Shown here in pieces: positions 43,439-55,480 of a DNA stretch of 64,000 nt; within the stretch, counting starts at the first letter, position 1, and each line of letters starts with the position of its first letter. The position numbers and the translations under genes were made by a program. The DNA is from Melitaea cinxia (Eukaryota > Arthropoda > Insecta > Lepidoptera > Nymphalidae). The notes under the pieces are model-generated. The model was given only the letters and a program-made list of their open reading frames with translations. It did not search any database and was not told the origin of the DNA. Location: assembly GCF_905220565.1 (NCBI RefSeq), contig NC_059398.1, forward strand, positions 12,917,210 through 12,981,209, in the 5' to 3' direction.

Positions 43439-44680
43439 GTATGTATGTATATACCTAATCAGAGAATAGATATGTTGACGATTACTAGATGGAGAAAAAC
43501 GCACTGCACATAATTTTCATTTTGTTTTAGTTAATTTGTAAGCCTATTAAGGTCACTTAAAGTCTTTGAATGACTACATCGTAGGCAGACTGTAGGATAC
43601 AGTCATCGAGCCCTATTTGGTCCGAGGCCAGAAATTTAAAACCATCTTGCCACACAGTGTTATACAGTTTCACCATGTTACACTCATCACATTAGTTGGA
43701 TTAGCCTCGTAGCTCATTCTGGTATTTAACTTAATGTCATTATAATATATCGTTTGTTATACAGTTAGCCAACTTAGCACATTTTAATGCTCTCAACATC
43801 ACTTAATATATCACCATGTCGGAAACTTTTACGTTTTTAATAGTTTAACAGTTCAAAAATTGTAATCTCTTCTACTTCTTCTTTCTTAATATTTTCTGAA
43901 GCGTACACGTATATATGTGTATATAGGTTTATGTAAATTAAACTTGTTCAGCCAATTGAACTCACGATTTCCTAATTATCAAAATCCAAGATACCGTCAT
44001 CTCTTTTACTACATAGCCACTACACTCACGCTCTGAAAATAATAATCATCTTAAAACTGATGTGTATATTAATTAGGTGGATTATAGGATATATTTCACT
44101 CTATGTTGGCTTTCTTTATTGGTACAGTAGTCACAGAAATTGGATATTGAGGTCGAATGTACAAATCTTTGCTCATTTTTGCGAATAGACCAGGTCTTGT
44201 ATTTGGCACGAGACATAAAATGCTCAAAATGCTTTGCTTATTAATCTATTTTATTGTTTAGAAGACGATATTCGAATGTTGATATGAAATATAGTGTACA
44301 GCTACCTTTATGAACACATTTGCTCATAAATTCCCATCATTAGTAAGCGGGCGTTAATCACTACCATATGAACTCTACAAACTATCATCAGCACATTTTT
44401 AAACAACAATAAAAATTTTGTTGTTGCTCTTATTTCTTTATTAAATTAAGGCTGGGAGTTTTTATATGTTTCAAACGAGTAGTGAAATAGGATGTTGAAC
44501 TTCTACTTACGATCGTTCAATGCCGTAGGTTCTGTAGGGTATCTATAGGTGTAGGTTGCTGAAAATTTCTTTTTTTTTTAATTTAATTTTGTTTTGATAT
44601 ACGAGCTACTCTAGTAAAACACTTCTTCATAACCGTCAATACTATATTTCTTAGCCCTAAAAACGTCGATAAAGTGAAAT
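43439..44680. other. Unique AT-rich interval, no gene seen
   Basis: No gene or repeat recognised. Confidence 0.5.
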
Positions 44681-45200
44681 ATTAATACTAACTGCCGCAT
44701 ATAAAACTAAAGAAGCGCACATGGAAATGATTTTTTTTCATAGAATTTTTTTATTCTAGTGTTGTTATTTGTTTATTGTAGTGTAGTTGTAATTGTTTGA
44801 TATATGTATTCTAATGAAGTATCCAAAAATTGTCAATTCGCCAGAAAATAAATGAGTAAATAAATAAAAATGTTGAATTACAAATTGATCTATGATCAAA
44901 AGCCTATGGGATAAAGTTTCAATCGTGAGTTGTGTCAGGAGAGGGGTACATGGCTCTAGATGGCACACGAAAAAGGGTGACAAAATCCAGAATTTTTTTA
45001 TTGACAAATAAAAAATATAGTAGATACCTTCTTCATTTTTGAAGTCGGTTGATGAAAATTGTACTGACAATGTTGCGCTTATAAATTTGGTAAAAAAATA
45101 TTACTGAATAGGGAATAATATATTGATAGGGGGGTCAAATTTGCGGAGGACCTCTGACGGCAAATTTTCGGTGGGCCTTGGTAAAAAACCACGCAACGCC
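44681..45200. other. Possible unclassified repeat
   Basis: Contains TTTTGAAGTCGGTTGATG at 45038, resembling the closing end of repeat D, and a 101-codon minus frame (44765-45070) of non-domain sequence. GGAGGACCTCTGACGGCAAA near 45146 is GC-richer than its flanks. No second copy in the window, so this stays tentative. Confidence 0.25.
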
Positions 45201-46146
45201 ACTGAATTCGCGAACCGCTGACTCAGAAGATGATTTCCTCAAAATACTTTAGGTAGTCAAACAAAATGAGAATAAACATTATCATTATTTTAATAACCTT
45301 GCATAAGTTGTGCTTAAAACAGTTTTTAAATTACCTCTTAAGCGTTTCGAGTAAATGATTTAATTCATTTTTACGACGAGAGCCTTATTTGGAGGTAAAA
45401 GACTGCCACCACGACCGCGATTAAGATCACCATCCATCGAATTTATCGCAATTTATAATAAAATTCGCACTGTTACAATATATTCTGGTGACTTATAATT
45501 TAATACAGTTTTACTTGTATTTACATGCTGTTAAATTAATACGCCAAAGTATTTTAAATTAATATTTTTATGTCTTAAAACGGACATTTTATTGAAACTA
45601 AATGCTAAGTAATGTTTCTTGAATTTTATGTATTTTGCAGTATATGTAGTATATTTAAATTGCTAACAATTTGACAGTTATAAAATATCCTTATATGAAA
45701 CTTAAAAAAAGCCGGTAAAAAGAAAACGTTAGAATTGTCTCAAATCCTTTGAAATAAAATTTAGACAAAGTACATATGTGAATGACAAGGGTTGCCCCTT
45801 TACATGTCAGATTATCAAACATATTGGTTAATTAATATTTTAGTTTCGTAACGTCAAAGTAAGATAAGCAAATGAGTTTACTTAGTAATTAGTGAAGACT
45901 GACAGACGTGTTGTAAACGAGATAAGGTAGAACTATTAGTATTAGTATGTACATTGTTGTTGCCGCGTCAGATAGGAATGGGTTTTGTTGTTAGTTTCTC
46001 TGACATCAGAGTATCCAGTATTTTCTATATTTATCAATAAAAATACGTTTATCTTATCAAATAAAAACAAAATTTATTTATTTTAGGCACATCATTTAAA
46101 GTGCCTAAATTTTAGTTACAAATTACCAATAACATTTTTTTTATAT
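45201..46146. other. Unique AT-rich interval, no gene seen
   Basis: No gene. A 9-bp-stem hairpin TTTAGGCAC/GTGCCTAAA lies at about 46083-46109. Confidence 0.5.
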
Positions 46147-46340
46147 CACTAGGTCGGCAAACAAGCGTACGGCTCACCTGATGTTAAGAGATTACCGTAG
46201 CTTATAGACGGCTGCAACACCAGAAGCATCGCAAGCGCGTTGCCGACCCAATCCCCAATCCCCCCCAGGAGCTCTGGTCACCTTACTCACCAACAGGAAC
46301 ACAATACTGCTTGAAAACAGTATTATTTTGCTGTGATCTT
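46147..46340 (+). mobile_element. Repeat C, 3'-truncated
   Basis: ACTAGGTCGGCAAACAAGCG to TTATTTTGCTGTGATCTTC. Lacks the last 70 bp of the family. Confidence 0.78.
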
Positions 46341-47043
46341 CAAATACATACATATTTTAATATTACACATACACAGTAATTAGTCTGTTCCAAAAGTGGT
46401 AAACTTACCACCTGTATTTAAGGTAACCACCTATTTATGTATCTATTTTATAAATGTATATGTACACAATAAAAACATAAACATTACACCCAGATTCGAG
46501 GTCAGAATAGAACATTCAATCCTTGGAGCGAAAAACAGTCATTTTAAGCTTATTAATTGTTTTGTAAACAGTTAATGCTATCAATTGCGCAACGCTATAA
46601 CATGTTTTAGTGGAACGCCAGTCCAAGGTAGAATTTATGCATGAACTTTTGTGAAGTTTAAATAAAGAAAAACTAATTAATGGCTTTTGTTGGAACTTAG
46701 ATAAGCATTTTTGGGCTCGACGCTCTTAGTGTTGTAATAATTTTCAACTCCTTTTAAGTGGGAACAATTAACAGAATCTTAAACGGTGTCTCCTTGATTT
46801 GGAAATAAAATTATGTTTCAAGAGCTCGAATAAACTGTTTTTGCGTTTATCACAAAAGCATTCTTAGTAATAAAATGTTTTAAACACACATTAACTAATA
46901 TAAATTTAAAGTTTAATTTTAATTTTTTTGAAGTATTTGATTTATGTAGTCTATTTACTATATTCTATTTTATTTTATTTTGATCGGTGGTATATTTATT
47001 ATCTTCAGAAAAAAGAATCTATACAATCTAATAATATAAAATA
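46341..47043. other. AT-rich interval with possible SINE-J remnant
   Basis: ACATTACACCCAGATTCGAG at about 46483-46502 and TCTGTTCC at 46384 resemble an inverted, decayed SINE-J. The rest is AT-rich, no gene. Confidence 0.35.
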
Positions 47044-47215
47044 TTGACAAACAAGCATAATGACTACTTTTCAATACCAGTAACATCGTAAAAGTGTTAC
47101 TACTGACTCTGGCCCTAACTCTCCCCAGAAGCTCTGCCTATCTCACTCACCACAGGAACGGAATAGTTGAAGTATTTCACCTATAGAGATGCTCCAAATG
47201 TAAGCAAGATGCTTA
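47044..47215 (+). mobile_element. Repeat C, old diverged copy
   Basis: TTGACAAACAAGCATAATG, CCCAGAAGCTCTGCC, ACTCACCACAGGAACG and ATGCTCCAAATG appear in family order with many substitutions and deletions. Confidence 0.5.
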
Positions 47216-47639
47216 CCTTAATTAAATTTTGTAAGTTAACCCAATTTTAACAAACATTTTTATGTACATGTAATTATGTTATATCTCCGTACCGTCAATC
47301 TGAAGTCTATTGACTTTGTGAATTAGAAAATTATTTGATAAACCTTGTTAGCGAAGCACTTGTTTACGTAATTTTGTATGACTATTTGGTATTCGTAATT
47401 TTAATAAAAATGCTTAAGATTTTCGCTTTATATTTAGCAAGGAATTCTTATCTGTAAATGAAAATACCTTGTATTAAAGGTCACGTTTTATTACACGACC
47501 ACTAAAGGCAAGAACCATTCTGGTGTTGCAGCCGTTATAGTGATACGACTTATCGCATTAAGGTCAGCGATTGCTGATTTCTTTTCAACTTACACTTTGA
47601 TTTGTTTCTGGTCCGGGCTTATACCCTTGTGATTATACC
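47216..47639. other. AT-rich interval, no gene seen
   Basis: No gene or repeat recognised. Confidence 0.45.
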
Positions 47640-47792
47640 TATCGTGCTCCGGAGACCACGTAAAGCTTTCAGTCCCTGTTGCTGTGCACCTGAAAGCGAT
47701 CGTATCTGATGGTAGAGAATTTATCTTCCAACCTACTCTGGATTCACAAGAGGCCTTTGCCCCGCAGTGATATGTTTACAGGCTGATTAATT
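47640..47792 (+). mobile_element. SINE-A, diverged 3' part
   Basis: CTCCGGAGACCACGTAAAGC, TGCACCTGAAAGCGATCG and GAGGCCTTTGCCCCGCAGTG correspond in order to the SINE-A body and tail. More diverged than the other copies. Confidence 0.6.
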
Positions 47793-48259
47793 ACAAAGCT
47801 ATTATAGACAATAATATTTATGGTTCAAGAAACGTCAAAAAACATCGTAGATACCTATAGGTATGCCATTTTTAGAAATTCGTTATTAATTATTCATGAA
47901 TGTGTATATTTTGATCCTTTATTTCGATAAGGACTTTACTATTTTAATTGAAAGAAATATTTATGTAGATAGGTGTGTTTTTATCACTTTTAACTCTATT
48001 TTTAATGTATTTTTAAAGATATCGTTTGTATTATAACTAGTTAACAAGTTGCTATTTCTATAAACAATATAATTATTACTTTTCCTATTAAATTTATTGT
48101 AACTATATGTGAGAAGTTCAACTATTTCTTTTCTCAATTTTAGATTGATGTAATTATGTTCCACGCTGTAACCTTACTAGATCTATGGAAAAAAGGATTT
48201 ATAAGGTATAATTTCAATATAAGTAATTACAAGATTTATTTATATTATTTCTTTCAACT
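47793..48259. other. AT-rich interval, no gene seen
   Basis: The 67-codon minus frame (47961-48164) is low-complexity Asn/Lys/Tyr-rich sequence. Confidence 0.5.
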
Positions 48260-48445
48260 ATATAAATAAAAATCCATCACTGGGAAGTATATTTATGTTC
48301 AGTTATATACCTACAAACATAACTTTTGAACCACGGAACTAAATGGGGCAATTATTTTTTGTGTTCGTTGTTGTCTGAATATTGTTTGTATAGGTATATA
48401 AAAAACAACATATGCAAGAAAAAATGGCGGTACGAAGTCAGCTAG
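48260..48445 (+). mobile_element. Helitron-like HEL-N type
   Basis: Ends CGGTACGAAGTCAGCTAG|T, as at 2045. The left end ACTATATAAATAAAAATCCA is approximate. CAAACATAACTTTTGAACCA lies inside. Non-coding. Confidence 0.5.
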
Positions 48446-48832
48446 TTATTAATATTTTTCACGTTGCCTTAAGGTGTTCGTATATTTCTAGTGTAGCGCT
48501 GTTTCGTTTGTGTCCAATTAGCAGATAATTAGCAGTTATCGTTTCAACGTAAACGTTTCATGGCCGACTTGAATAATAATCCTTTTTAATGGCAGAAAAA
48601 ATGAGAACATATTTTAAGCAGATTTATTATTAGTAAGAGGGTGAAAATTTATTACTAATATGTTTTCCTTAAACCTTTGTAGGTGGCACCTATTATTATT
48701 CCGTTATTGAGAAAAATAAATTTATATCATATCTCATATATATCATATTTTATAACTAATTTAAAGGATTGAAATGGTAAATCGATGGTGGAGAAAATCA
48801 TAATCAGAAAAATCATTACTTCTTCTATAGTT
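48446..48832. other. AT-rich interval, no gene seen
   Basis: No gene or repeat recognised. Confidence 0.45.
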
Positions 48833-48990
48833 AACTACTGCGTGCGTTGCTACGCTTTTTTTTTGTCGTACCAACTCAGAAATCTTTGAGGACTCACGAA
48901 CAACACTTTGCTGAAGATCATGACATGATCTAATGCATAGTTTGCGATTCTATAAAGGACATTCAGACAAACATTCATATATATAATAAT
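48833..48990 (-). mobile_element. Helitron-like HEL-F, damaged 3' end
   Basis: ACTGCGTGCGTTGCTACGC, CACGAACAACACTTTGCTG and AAGGACATTCAGACAAACAT match HEL-F at 32364-32544. The CTAGCTGTACC end has a deletion. Its 5' side abuts the next Helitron directly. Confidence 0.65.
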
Positions 48991-48993
48991 ATA

Positions 48994-49277
48994 CTAGCTG
49001 ACCCAGCAAACGTTGTTTTGCCATATATATTATAAAATTGAGGGTTATATGTATTTTTTGATGCTAAATCATAATAAAATAAAAATAAAATAAATTATAA
49101 AAATATATATTAAAAAAAATTTGGGGTGGACTACCCTTAACATTTAGGAGGATGAAAAATAGATGTTGTTCGATTCTCAGACCTACCCATTAAGCATACA
49201 AAATTTCATGAGAATCGGTCAAGTCGTTTCGGAGGAGTTTAATTACAAACACCGCGACACGAGAATTTTATATATTA
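48994..49277 (-). mobile_element. Helitron-like HEL-G, first of two
   Basis: A|CTAGCTGACCCAGCAAAC at the left (plus view), then GGATGAAAAATAGATGTTGT, TCTCAGACCTACCCATTAAG and CACGAGAATTTTATATATTA, where the next copy starts. The usual TATAGAT end is missing, as if the second copy inserted at or replaced it. Confidence 0.7.
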
Positions 49278-49507
49278 CTAGCTGACCCCGCAAACGTTTC
49301 TTTGCCATATATGTTATTAACCCGCTTAATCCCTCACCACCCCCTTATAACTTAGGGGTATGAAAAATAGATGTTGACCGATTCTCAGACCTACCCGATA
49401 TGCCCACAAAATTTTATTTAAAATCGGTCGAGCCGTTTCGGAGGAGTTCAATGTTTAACACCATGACACGAGAATTCTCTATATTTGAGAGATATATAGT
49501 ATATAGA
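49278..49507 (-). mobile_element. Helitron-like HEL-G, second, complete
   Basis: A|CTAGCTGACCCCGCAAAC at the left and GTATATAGA|T at the right, 230 bp. Contains CCCTTATAACTTAGGGGTAT and GGTCGAGCCGTTTCGGAGGA. Minus-strand reading gives A|TC...CTAG|T. Confidence 0.75.
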
Positions 49508-49720
49508 TTTAATTAAGTACCGTTGTCTATTAATATAAAGACAAAATTTAAAATCGAAAGAATGGTTGTCTATTTGTTTGTATATATATCTACATAGTAG
49601 GTAATTTAGGTATGACACATACAAGCAAAGCAACCAATGCGGTTTTACCCGCATCGACCAGCAGGTAAAGCCGCATTGGTAGGCTAGTTAATTATAAATT
49701 TACTTACTAATTATATGAAT
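49508..49720. other. Interval with imperfect hairpin
   Basis: Arms 49633-49649 and 49664-49680 (ACCAATGCGGTTTTACC and its near-complement) pair at 16 of 17 positions around a 14-base loop. No gene. Could be a short structured repeat. Confidence 0.55.
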
Positions 49721-51410
49721 AAGATTAAATCTCAGCTAGTTAGGAGATCGCGCCGCGCGTGACGACAGTGGTAATGTTTGGTTTTATGAGTCACTGCGCG
49801 CCGACAGCGGCCGCCCGGAACTAATTACGTAAGCAGTAGTTTTGTAGGGATGTGCTTCATCAACACAAGTTTTAAGAAACAACAAAAAAGTATCTTTTGC
49901 CCCCTTTTACATGTTTTTTTCCTAAATTTATTTTATTAACATTAATGTTATGTTATAATTTATAGCAGCTATTTATGATTGAGCTAAGTAAATTGTGTTT
50001 GAACTTTAATACGAACAATCGTATTTTTATAGAAATTTGTGTGATAAAAATAATACTTTAATTGTTGATTTATTTATTTATTTAGGGTCTCCGGTATTTG
50101 TTTTCATGAATTACATATTAATTAAAACTTAATTATTAAACTTGTCACGATAGGTGTTGCAATTTTTTAAGGTGAACGTGTTACTATACCTTTTTTTGTA
50201 ATGATATTCTTATAATTACCGTACCTTTTATAGCATTCAACGAACAAATATTGTACAATAAGTTATCTGTGTAGGTAACATTGAAGATAGTAAGTATAAA
50301 CAGATGAAGGTTTTCCCACGTGCGTGGTAGCCCTGCGCGGCCCTCAATCCACTCGAACTCCGCCGGTGGCTTCTGCGACTAATATTTACTGTGTTACGAG
50401 AAGTGAGGCTTTTCATTGCTCAGAACCTACCGCGCACACCTCTCGTCTATATTATGTAATGCTGCTGAAAAGTTTATTTGTTTCAAAACATTAATTTTAT
50501 TTATGGTTCGATTTGAGATATATTTACACTATTAAATAAATGTACAGATTAATCTGCTACAATAAAGTTGCAAGATTTGACTGATTTCTTTGTCTCTAAC
50601 GAATAAACTTTAAAAACACTAAATCGATCTAAAGAATTTACCAAAATAACGCTACGTTAACATTTAGTGACATTGGTTATATTTTAACGGGAGAAAACTG
50701 AAAAGCCTAAATTGTGACATCGAAAGCAGCCGAAAGTTAATGACATTTATTCAAAATAAAAATTATAATCATAAACTAACGATTAAAATTACCGAGCTAA
50801 GTTTCATTAACCTACGTCCTACTGATATCAATGAAGTGTTGATTGTGTTGTAATATTTTATTTACATTTTCAATCTCGTTAACATATTTTTCTTTTCTGA
50901 AATAGAATGAGTTGTAAATATTCATACTTAAGAGTTTTTCTTGCACACAGCTATTATCATGCAATACTCATTTTGTCCAGTTACAAGAACACTCGATCTT
51001 CTTATAAGGATAAAGACGAACCTTAATAAGTGTTTTGTGAAGATTACTTCGCCATGTTAAGGTTGATTTATTAAATCTTTATAAAGAGATATTTGACATT
51101 GGAAGTTCTTTCCATATTATTTGAACAAACTAGGATAAGTTATTTTATCTGTTATAGGTAACGTGAACTTGTTTTGGAAACGTCCTCTAGATTCTCTATA
51201 CTTTATTTATTAATAGCGATGAATTGTAGTTATTGAATAACTTTAACCAGGTTTCATTTAACGATTTATTTATATTAACGATTATTTTATATATATTATT
51301 TTAAAACTCTTTTATTCATATTTATTGAGTTTTTCATTTGTTCTTTATTTATAAAGCCATACAAACCTATATAAGATTAAGTCGGCTTACTATTTATTGA
51401 GTTCATTTAT
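49721..51410. other. Unique AT-rich interval with CpG-rich patches
   Basis: CpG-rich spots at 49745-49830 (GATCGCGCCGCGCGTGACGA, CGCCGACAGCGGCCGCCCGG) and 50310-50440 (CTGCGCGGCCCTCAATCCAC). No repeats and no supported gene. Candidate cis-regulatory DNA only by composition. Confidence 0.4.
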
Positions 51411-53127
51411 AGGAAAATATGAAAAATATTTTAATACCTTTTTTAGTTTACTACAATTACATAATATTTGTTTGTTTATTTATAATAAATCCGAGAACAA
51501 TGTGGCATGCAATAAAAAAAAAATTAGATAATTGCTATAAACTAAAAATTAGCTACGAATGTAAACATAAGCGAAGTTGCAGTATGCGTCTAGTCATATA
51601 TTTGTGTAGGAACGACGAAAAAGTTAGTAGCGAGTGGCGCCAGGCTACTTAGAGCGGCCACCCGCGCGCCTTACGCATGGTAATGACGAGGCAACTTTCG
51701 TCGGCTCGCTTCTAACTTTGCTACCGTATATTTAATGAGAGATACATCTATACCATACATGTTAGTTAAAATTAAACTTTGTATAGATTTAAGCTTGACT
51801 ATATTATTGGTATGTTTTAAAGAATAGTTTTTCGTTTAAAAATTGATTTTTAAAGGCAACAGTTGTAACTTACAAAGAAGATAACCCGTTCTAATAGTAA
51901 AATTATAACGGTTAGTTAGTATTATGAGTTATAATGATTTAGAGCATCCCGCCTAGTTATTTTTTTAGGTATAAGAATTAGACCTATTGAATACCTAAGG
52001 TCGACAAAGCCCTTTTGATGTTTTTGTGATTCTGTAACCTGCCAGACATTATATATCGATGACGTATATGGTAACCTAATACCATCAAGCGTACATACAC
52101 TTGCCTACCATCATATTTTTATAAAAACCAAGTGAGTTAACAGAGGTTAGGTTACAGTTGAGGGGCAGCGCAATAGAGAAGTTCTACTTTTTAAACCTAA
52201 GTAGATTTCCAAATGTCCTCCAACTGAAGTTGACATCATGTAGTGATTTTATTTTTGACTGATTTTTTGTTGAACATGAGTACGTATTAAATTACACATA
52301 ATAACCTGTTTTTAATTTTATTCGACAAAAAGATGCAATGTCGTTCTTTAAACACTCATCCCTCGAACTTGGTCGTCGGTGCCATGGCTACTGTGCGGCT
52401 CTCATAAAGCAAAGCGTGATCTTTTATAGCGTATCAAGCTCGTTATACAGATTTTCCGATAGGTATATAGGTACCTAAAGTTTTTTTTTGTATCGTACAT
52501 ATGAACAATCAAATTTTTCCAACTTATTGTAACTATGTAGGTACAAATTAATGGAAAATTTTAATTTTGTGTTATACAAATCATACATATTCATTGATGG
52601 CCCATGATTTTGGTCGAACTTATGAAGGGACGATTTTATATTGATGGGCGTATTGGTATTAAAAACTTGTATTAACGTATGCGGCAATCGTTATATCATG
52701 CGACTCGCATTTTCGTTTGCGACTAACAGTCGTTTAAATGAATAATGAGAGAGGTCGCGGACGTCAGCTAGTGCGTCAGCGCAGATAAGGGAGACGTACA
52801 CAACTGCACAGTGCGTTGAACAATACAAACATTTCGTAATGACGGATTTGTTTATTAGTATTTACGAATTAAGCAAAGGATATCGTATAGACTATTATTT
52901 AATTTACTTAATTATTTTGGTTAATTTTTGTTTAAAATTTAACATACAAAAATAATTAACGTCAACAGTGACAGTCATATGTAAAAACTTTATGTATTTA
53001 TATTGTAATTCTTTACCACTCAAAATCAAAATCAAAAACAGCTTTATTCAAATAGGCTCCAAGAGCACTTTCGAATCGTCATTTTACAAATTAAAACTTT
53101 TAAAATAATTTATTATATTTGTAGAAC
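51411..53127. other. Unique interval, CpG-rich patches, LINE tail fragment
   Basis: The 77-codon plus frame (51419-51652) has a Phe/Ile/Tyr-rich start and no domain. CpG-rich patches lie at 51600-51720 (GAGCGGCCACCCGCGCGCCT) and 52690-52830 (GAGGTCGCGGACGTCAGCTA). At 53033-53100, ACAGCTTTATTCAAATAGGC and GAGCACTTTCGAATCGTCAT look like a LINE 3' end. Confidence 0.4.
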
Positions 53128-53200
53128 TGCTTTTGGCGCGAACTTGTGGAAGCCTATGTCCAGCAGTGGACTGCGATAGGCTGAAGTGATGAGTGATGTA
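53128..53200 (+). mobile_element. RTE / repeat B 3' tail only
   Basis: TTTTGGCGCGAACTTGTGGA followed by AGCCTATGTCCAGCAGTGGA and CTGCGATAGGCTGAAGTGAT is the common 3' end, severely 5'-truncated. Confidence 0.75.
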
Positions 53201-53719
53201 GTAAAATCTGTATATATGAAAGATGGGATATCTACAATACCCTGTTTATGTTACTTTTATAAACTTACCTATGATTTAAGACTATTTTTGGTAAATTCGA
53301 GATACTTATGTATATAAATCATAGCGTCTGTAATCGCGAAAGCTATTAATCATAAATCTGTATGCGTGTATATAAGCGTGCGTGTAAAATAAACGTTTTA
53401 TGTTTTATATTATTTTATAAATTTTATGAAAACCATAAATGTTTGTGTAAAATTAATCATTCAATATTATGACGTTGAGTTACATTAAAAGAAAACTGCA
53501 ATAAGGGAACTTCAAATGATGTTATTTTCATTTCCGCACTCAAGCAAGAGCACTCGGACCGGCTCATCTCGGCTTATTGCAATTCTGTAGTTGTATTTTA
53601 ATGATCCAACAATGTCTTTTATTTTGCGTGTTTCTAATACTTTGTAATTTTACTGGTAGGAACATCGGAATATCTTCCTTACGTTGTTATATGCGCCTCG
53701 CGTTTTAAGATAATTTTTG
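53201..53719. other. AT-rich interval, no gene seen
   Basis: No gene or repeat recognised. Confidence 0.45.
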
Positions 53720-53826
53720 GAAGCAGTGCTATATAGCTGTGATGTTCTGTAAGGTCGAAGAACTTCCCCAGTCGGTGTGTCCCAGAGTTTGACCGGGATA
53801 TTTCCCGCTGTGCCTCATCTCAGTTA
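53720..53826 (+). mobile_element. Repeat C, 3' part
   Basis: AGCTGTGATGTTCTGTAAGG, CCCAGTCGGTGTGTCCCAGA and TTCCCGCTGTGCCTCATCTC are the last third of the family. Confidence 0.65.
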
Positions 53827-53924
53827 TATACTACTATTCAGTTATATACTATTATTGAGCTTCCCTACACGTAGATTTATGTACTTAAATTGTACTACAA
53901 GTTTAATAAGTTTTTACTTTCGCT

Positions 53925-54060
53925 AAAGGTTGTCTGGTAAAGATTGCTAATAGCAATAAGACCGCCTTTGCGCACTTAGCTTGTGAATGTTTTGTATTTT
54001 CCTTTATTAGTTATTCAATACAAATGTATTGTATGTAATAAACTTTTTATCTATCTATAT
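53925..54060 (+). mobile_element. CR1-group LINE 3' end
   Basis: GGTTGTCTGGTAAAGATTGC, then a small stem-loop ATTGCTAATAGCAAT and AAGACCGCCTTTGCGCAC, nearly matching the 3' untranslated region of the LINE at 58366-58408 (inverted). It ends in TCTATCTATATATA. A 5'-truncated copy of a related LINE. Confidence 0.65.
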
Positions 54061-54484
54061 ATAGCATTGTAACTCGTATTTAAATTTTCATTGTGAGGTA
54101 ATCGACCTCCCAATCCTTTTATCTAAAAAATAGAAATGGTAATAGAAAAAAGCAATAGAGAAATAATAAGTGTGTGACAGCTTTACAAGCCTCGTGTTAG
54201 ACAAAGAACACAAACAATGATCGCTACTGGTGTTGGAACAATGATTGCGCAACATGCGATCAATATAAAAAGTAGTTAAAAAGGCCCTCAAGCACGGCTC
54301 ATAATAACGTGTCATTATAAAATTAATGACTGTACTTATCGAATTGTAGGTATTAAAATGCGTTTTACGGCATATCATTATTTTTTGTTAGTTTTTTTTT
54401 TTTTTTTGAAATTTACGTACATTTTGACGTGATAACATTTAATAAATCGATGAATGATGTTTTTTAGTTAAGCATGATTACGGG
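54061..54484. other. AT-rich interval, no gene seen
   Basis: The 96-codon minus frame (54088-54378) encodes no recognised domain. T-run at 54391-54408. Confidence 0.45.
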
Positions 54485-54575
54485 AGGACCAACTTAATAA
54501 GCCGCGATAAAATTCGAAAAAGTTTTATCATTATAATGAGTGAAATTCGCGTAAACATTAGATAAAAATATCTGA
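54485..54575 (+). mobile_element. Repeat K fragment
   Basis: CTTAATAAGCCGCGATAAAA, TTTTATCATTATAATGAGTG and GCGTAAACATTAGATAAAAA match the repeat K module at 3755-3830. Confidence 0.55.
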
Positions 54576-54639
54576 AGATATATAGATGATATTCACTGTA
54601 TAGAGATATAGAGCCTGTTTTCGACAGAAGGGGAACTAG

Positions 54640-54970
54640 AAAAGTTGTGCTATACTTAGATAAAAGATAGGATCGAAATTAGACTATCCGCGAGAGAAAG
54701 AAAGTAACTGACATAGCCCATAGAATTATTAAGTTGAATAGGCAGTGGGCCGGTCACTTTTGTCGCAGGGCAGATGGCCGCTGGAGCAGACGTGTCCTGG
54801 AGTGGAGGCCTCGTGTTGGCAAACGCAGTGTGGGATGTGCTGCGACCCGCTGGACCGACGAACTACGTAAGATTGCTGGTGTTGGCTGGAAGAGGATAGC
54901 GTAAAACCGGGATGTCTGGCGCCAACTTGGAGCGGCCCATGTTTAGCAGTGGACTGCCTGTAGTGGCTGA
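54640..54970 (+). pseudogene. RTE-clade LINE, ORF2 C-terminus
   Basis: Reads TIRERKKVTDIAHRIIKLNR, QWAGHFCRRADGRWSRRVLE, WRPRVGKRSVGCAATRWTDE and LRKIAGVGWKRIA, a stop, NRDVWRQLGAAHV, a stop, then QWTACSG. Same segment as 10797-11262, with at least two in-frame stops. The nucleotide tail has changed to CCCATGTTTAGCAGTGGACT. Dead, 5'-truncated. Confidence 0.9.
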
Positions 54971-55044
54971 ACCGTTAATAAATAAGACCACATGACAAGA
55001 ACCACCTTGCGTATAAAAGGAATAATCAAAATTTGTACCTACCT

Positions 55045-55480
55045 TTTTAAGCGACTTCAAAAAAGGAGGAGGTTACTCAATTCGACCGTATATGTATATA
55101 TATTATGTATGTTCGGGGTTAACTTCGTCTTTTATGAACCGATTTTAATAATTCTTCTTTTGTTGGAAAGGAGTTATCCCTGGTTTGGTACCATGATAAG
55201 GAAACTAGGACCTGATGATGGGATCCCAGAGAAATTGAGGGAAACTCGAAAATCTGTAGAACTTTTTATCAGGTGTGCCGATTTTGATGATTTTTAATTT
55301 AATCGAAAGCTGATGTTTATCATGTGGTCACATTTAAATTTTATCAAGATCTGATTACAACTTTTGGAGTAATCTTTGATAACGCATTTACTTGACTATT
55401 TTTTCGTCTACTTACGTTGTATTACTTGTCGATATAATTGAAGTCATTTTTTTCTCGTTTGCCTGCAAACACAATTATTT
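55045..55480 (-). mobile_element. Repeat D, both ends
   Basis: TTTTTAAGCGACTTCAAAAA followed by AGGAGGAGG at the left; GAAGTCATTTTTTTCTCGTT and TGCCTGCAAACACAATTATT at the right. Single internal module (GATGATGGGATCCCAGAGAA), plus the CATGTGGTCACATTTAAATT block. The 101-codon plus frame (54992-55297) is a by-product. Confidence 0.75.

Noticed and set aside
43241..43504. 87-codon minus frame
   Set aside because: Crosses the junction between nested repeats C and B.
44765..45070. 101-codon minus frame as a gene
   Set aside because: No domain, AT-rich, and the sequence carries a repeat-D-like end at 45038, so a repeat is more likely.
54992..55297. 101-codon plus frame
   Set aside because: Antisense reading through repeat D; no domain.
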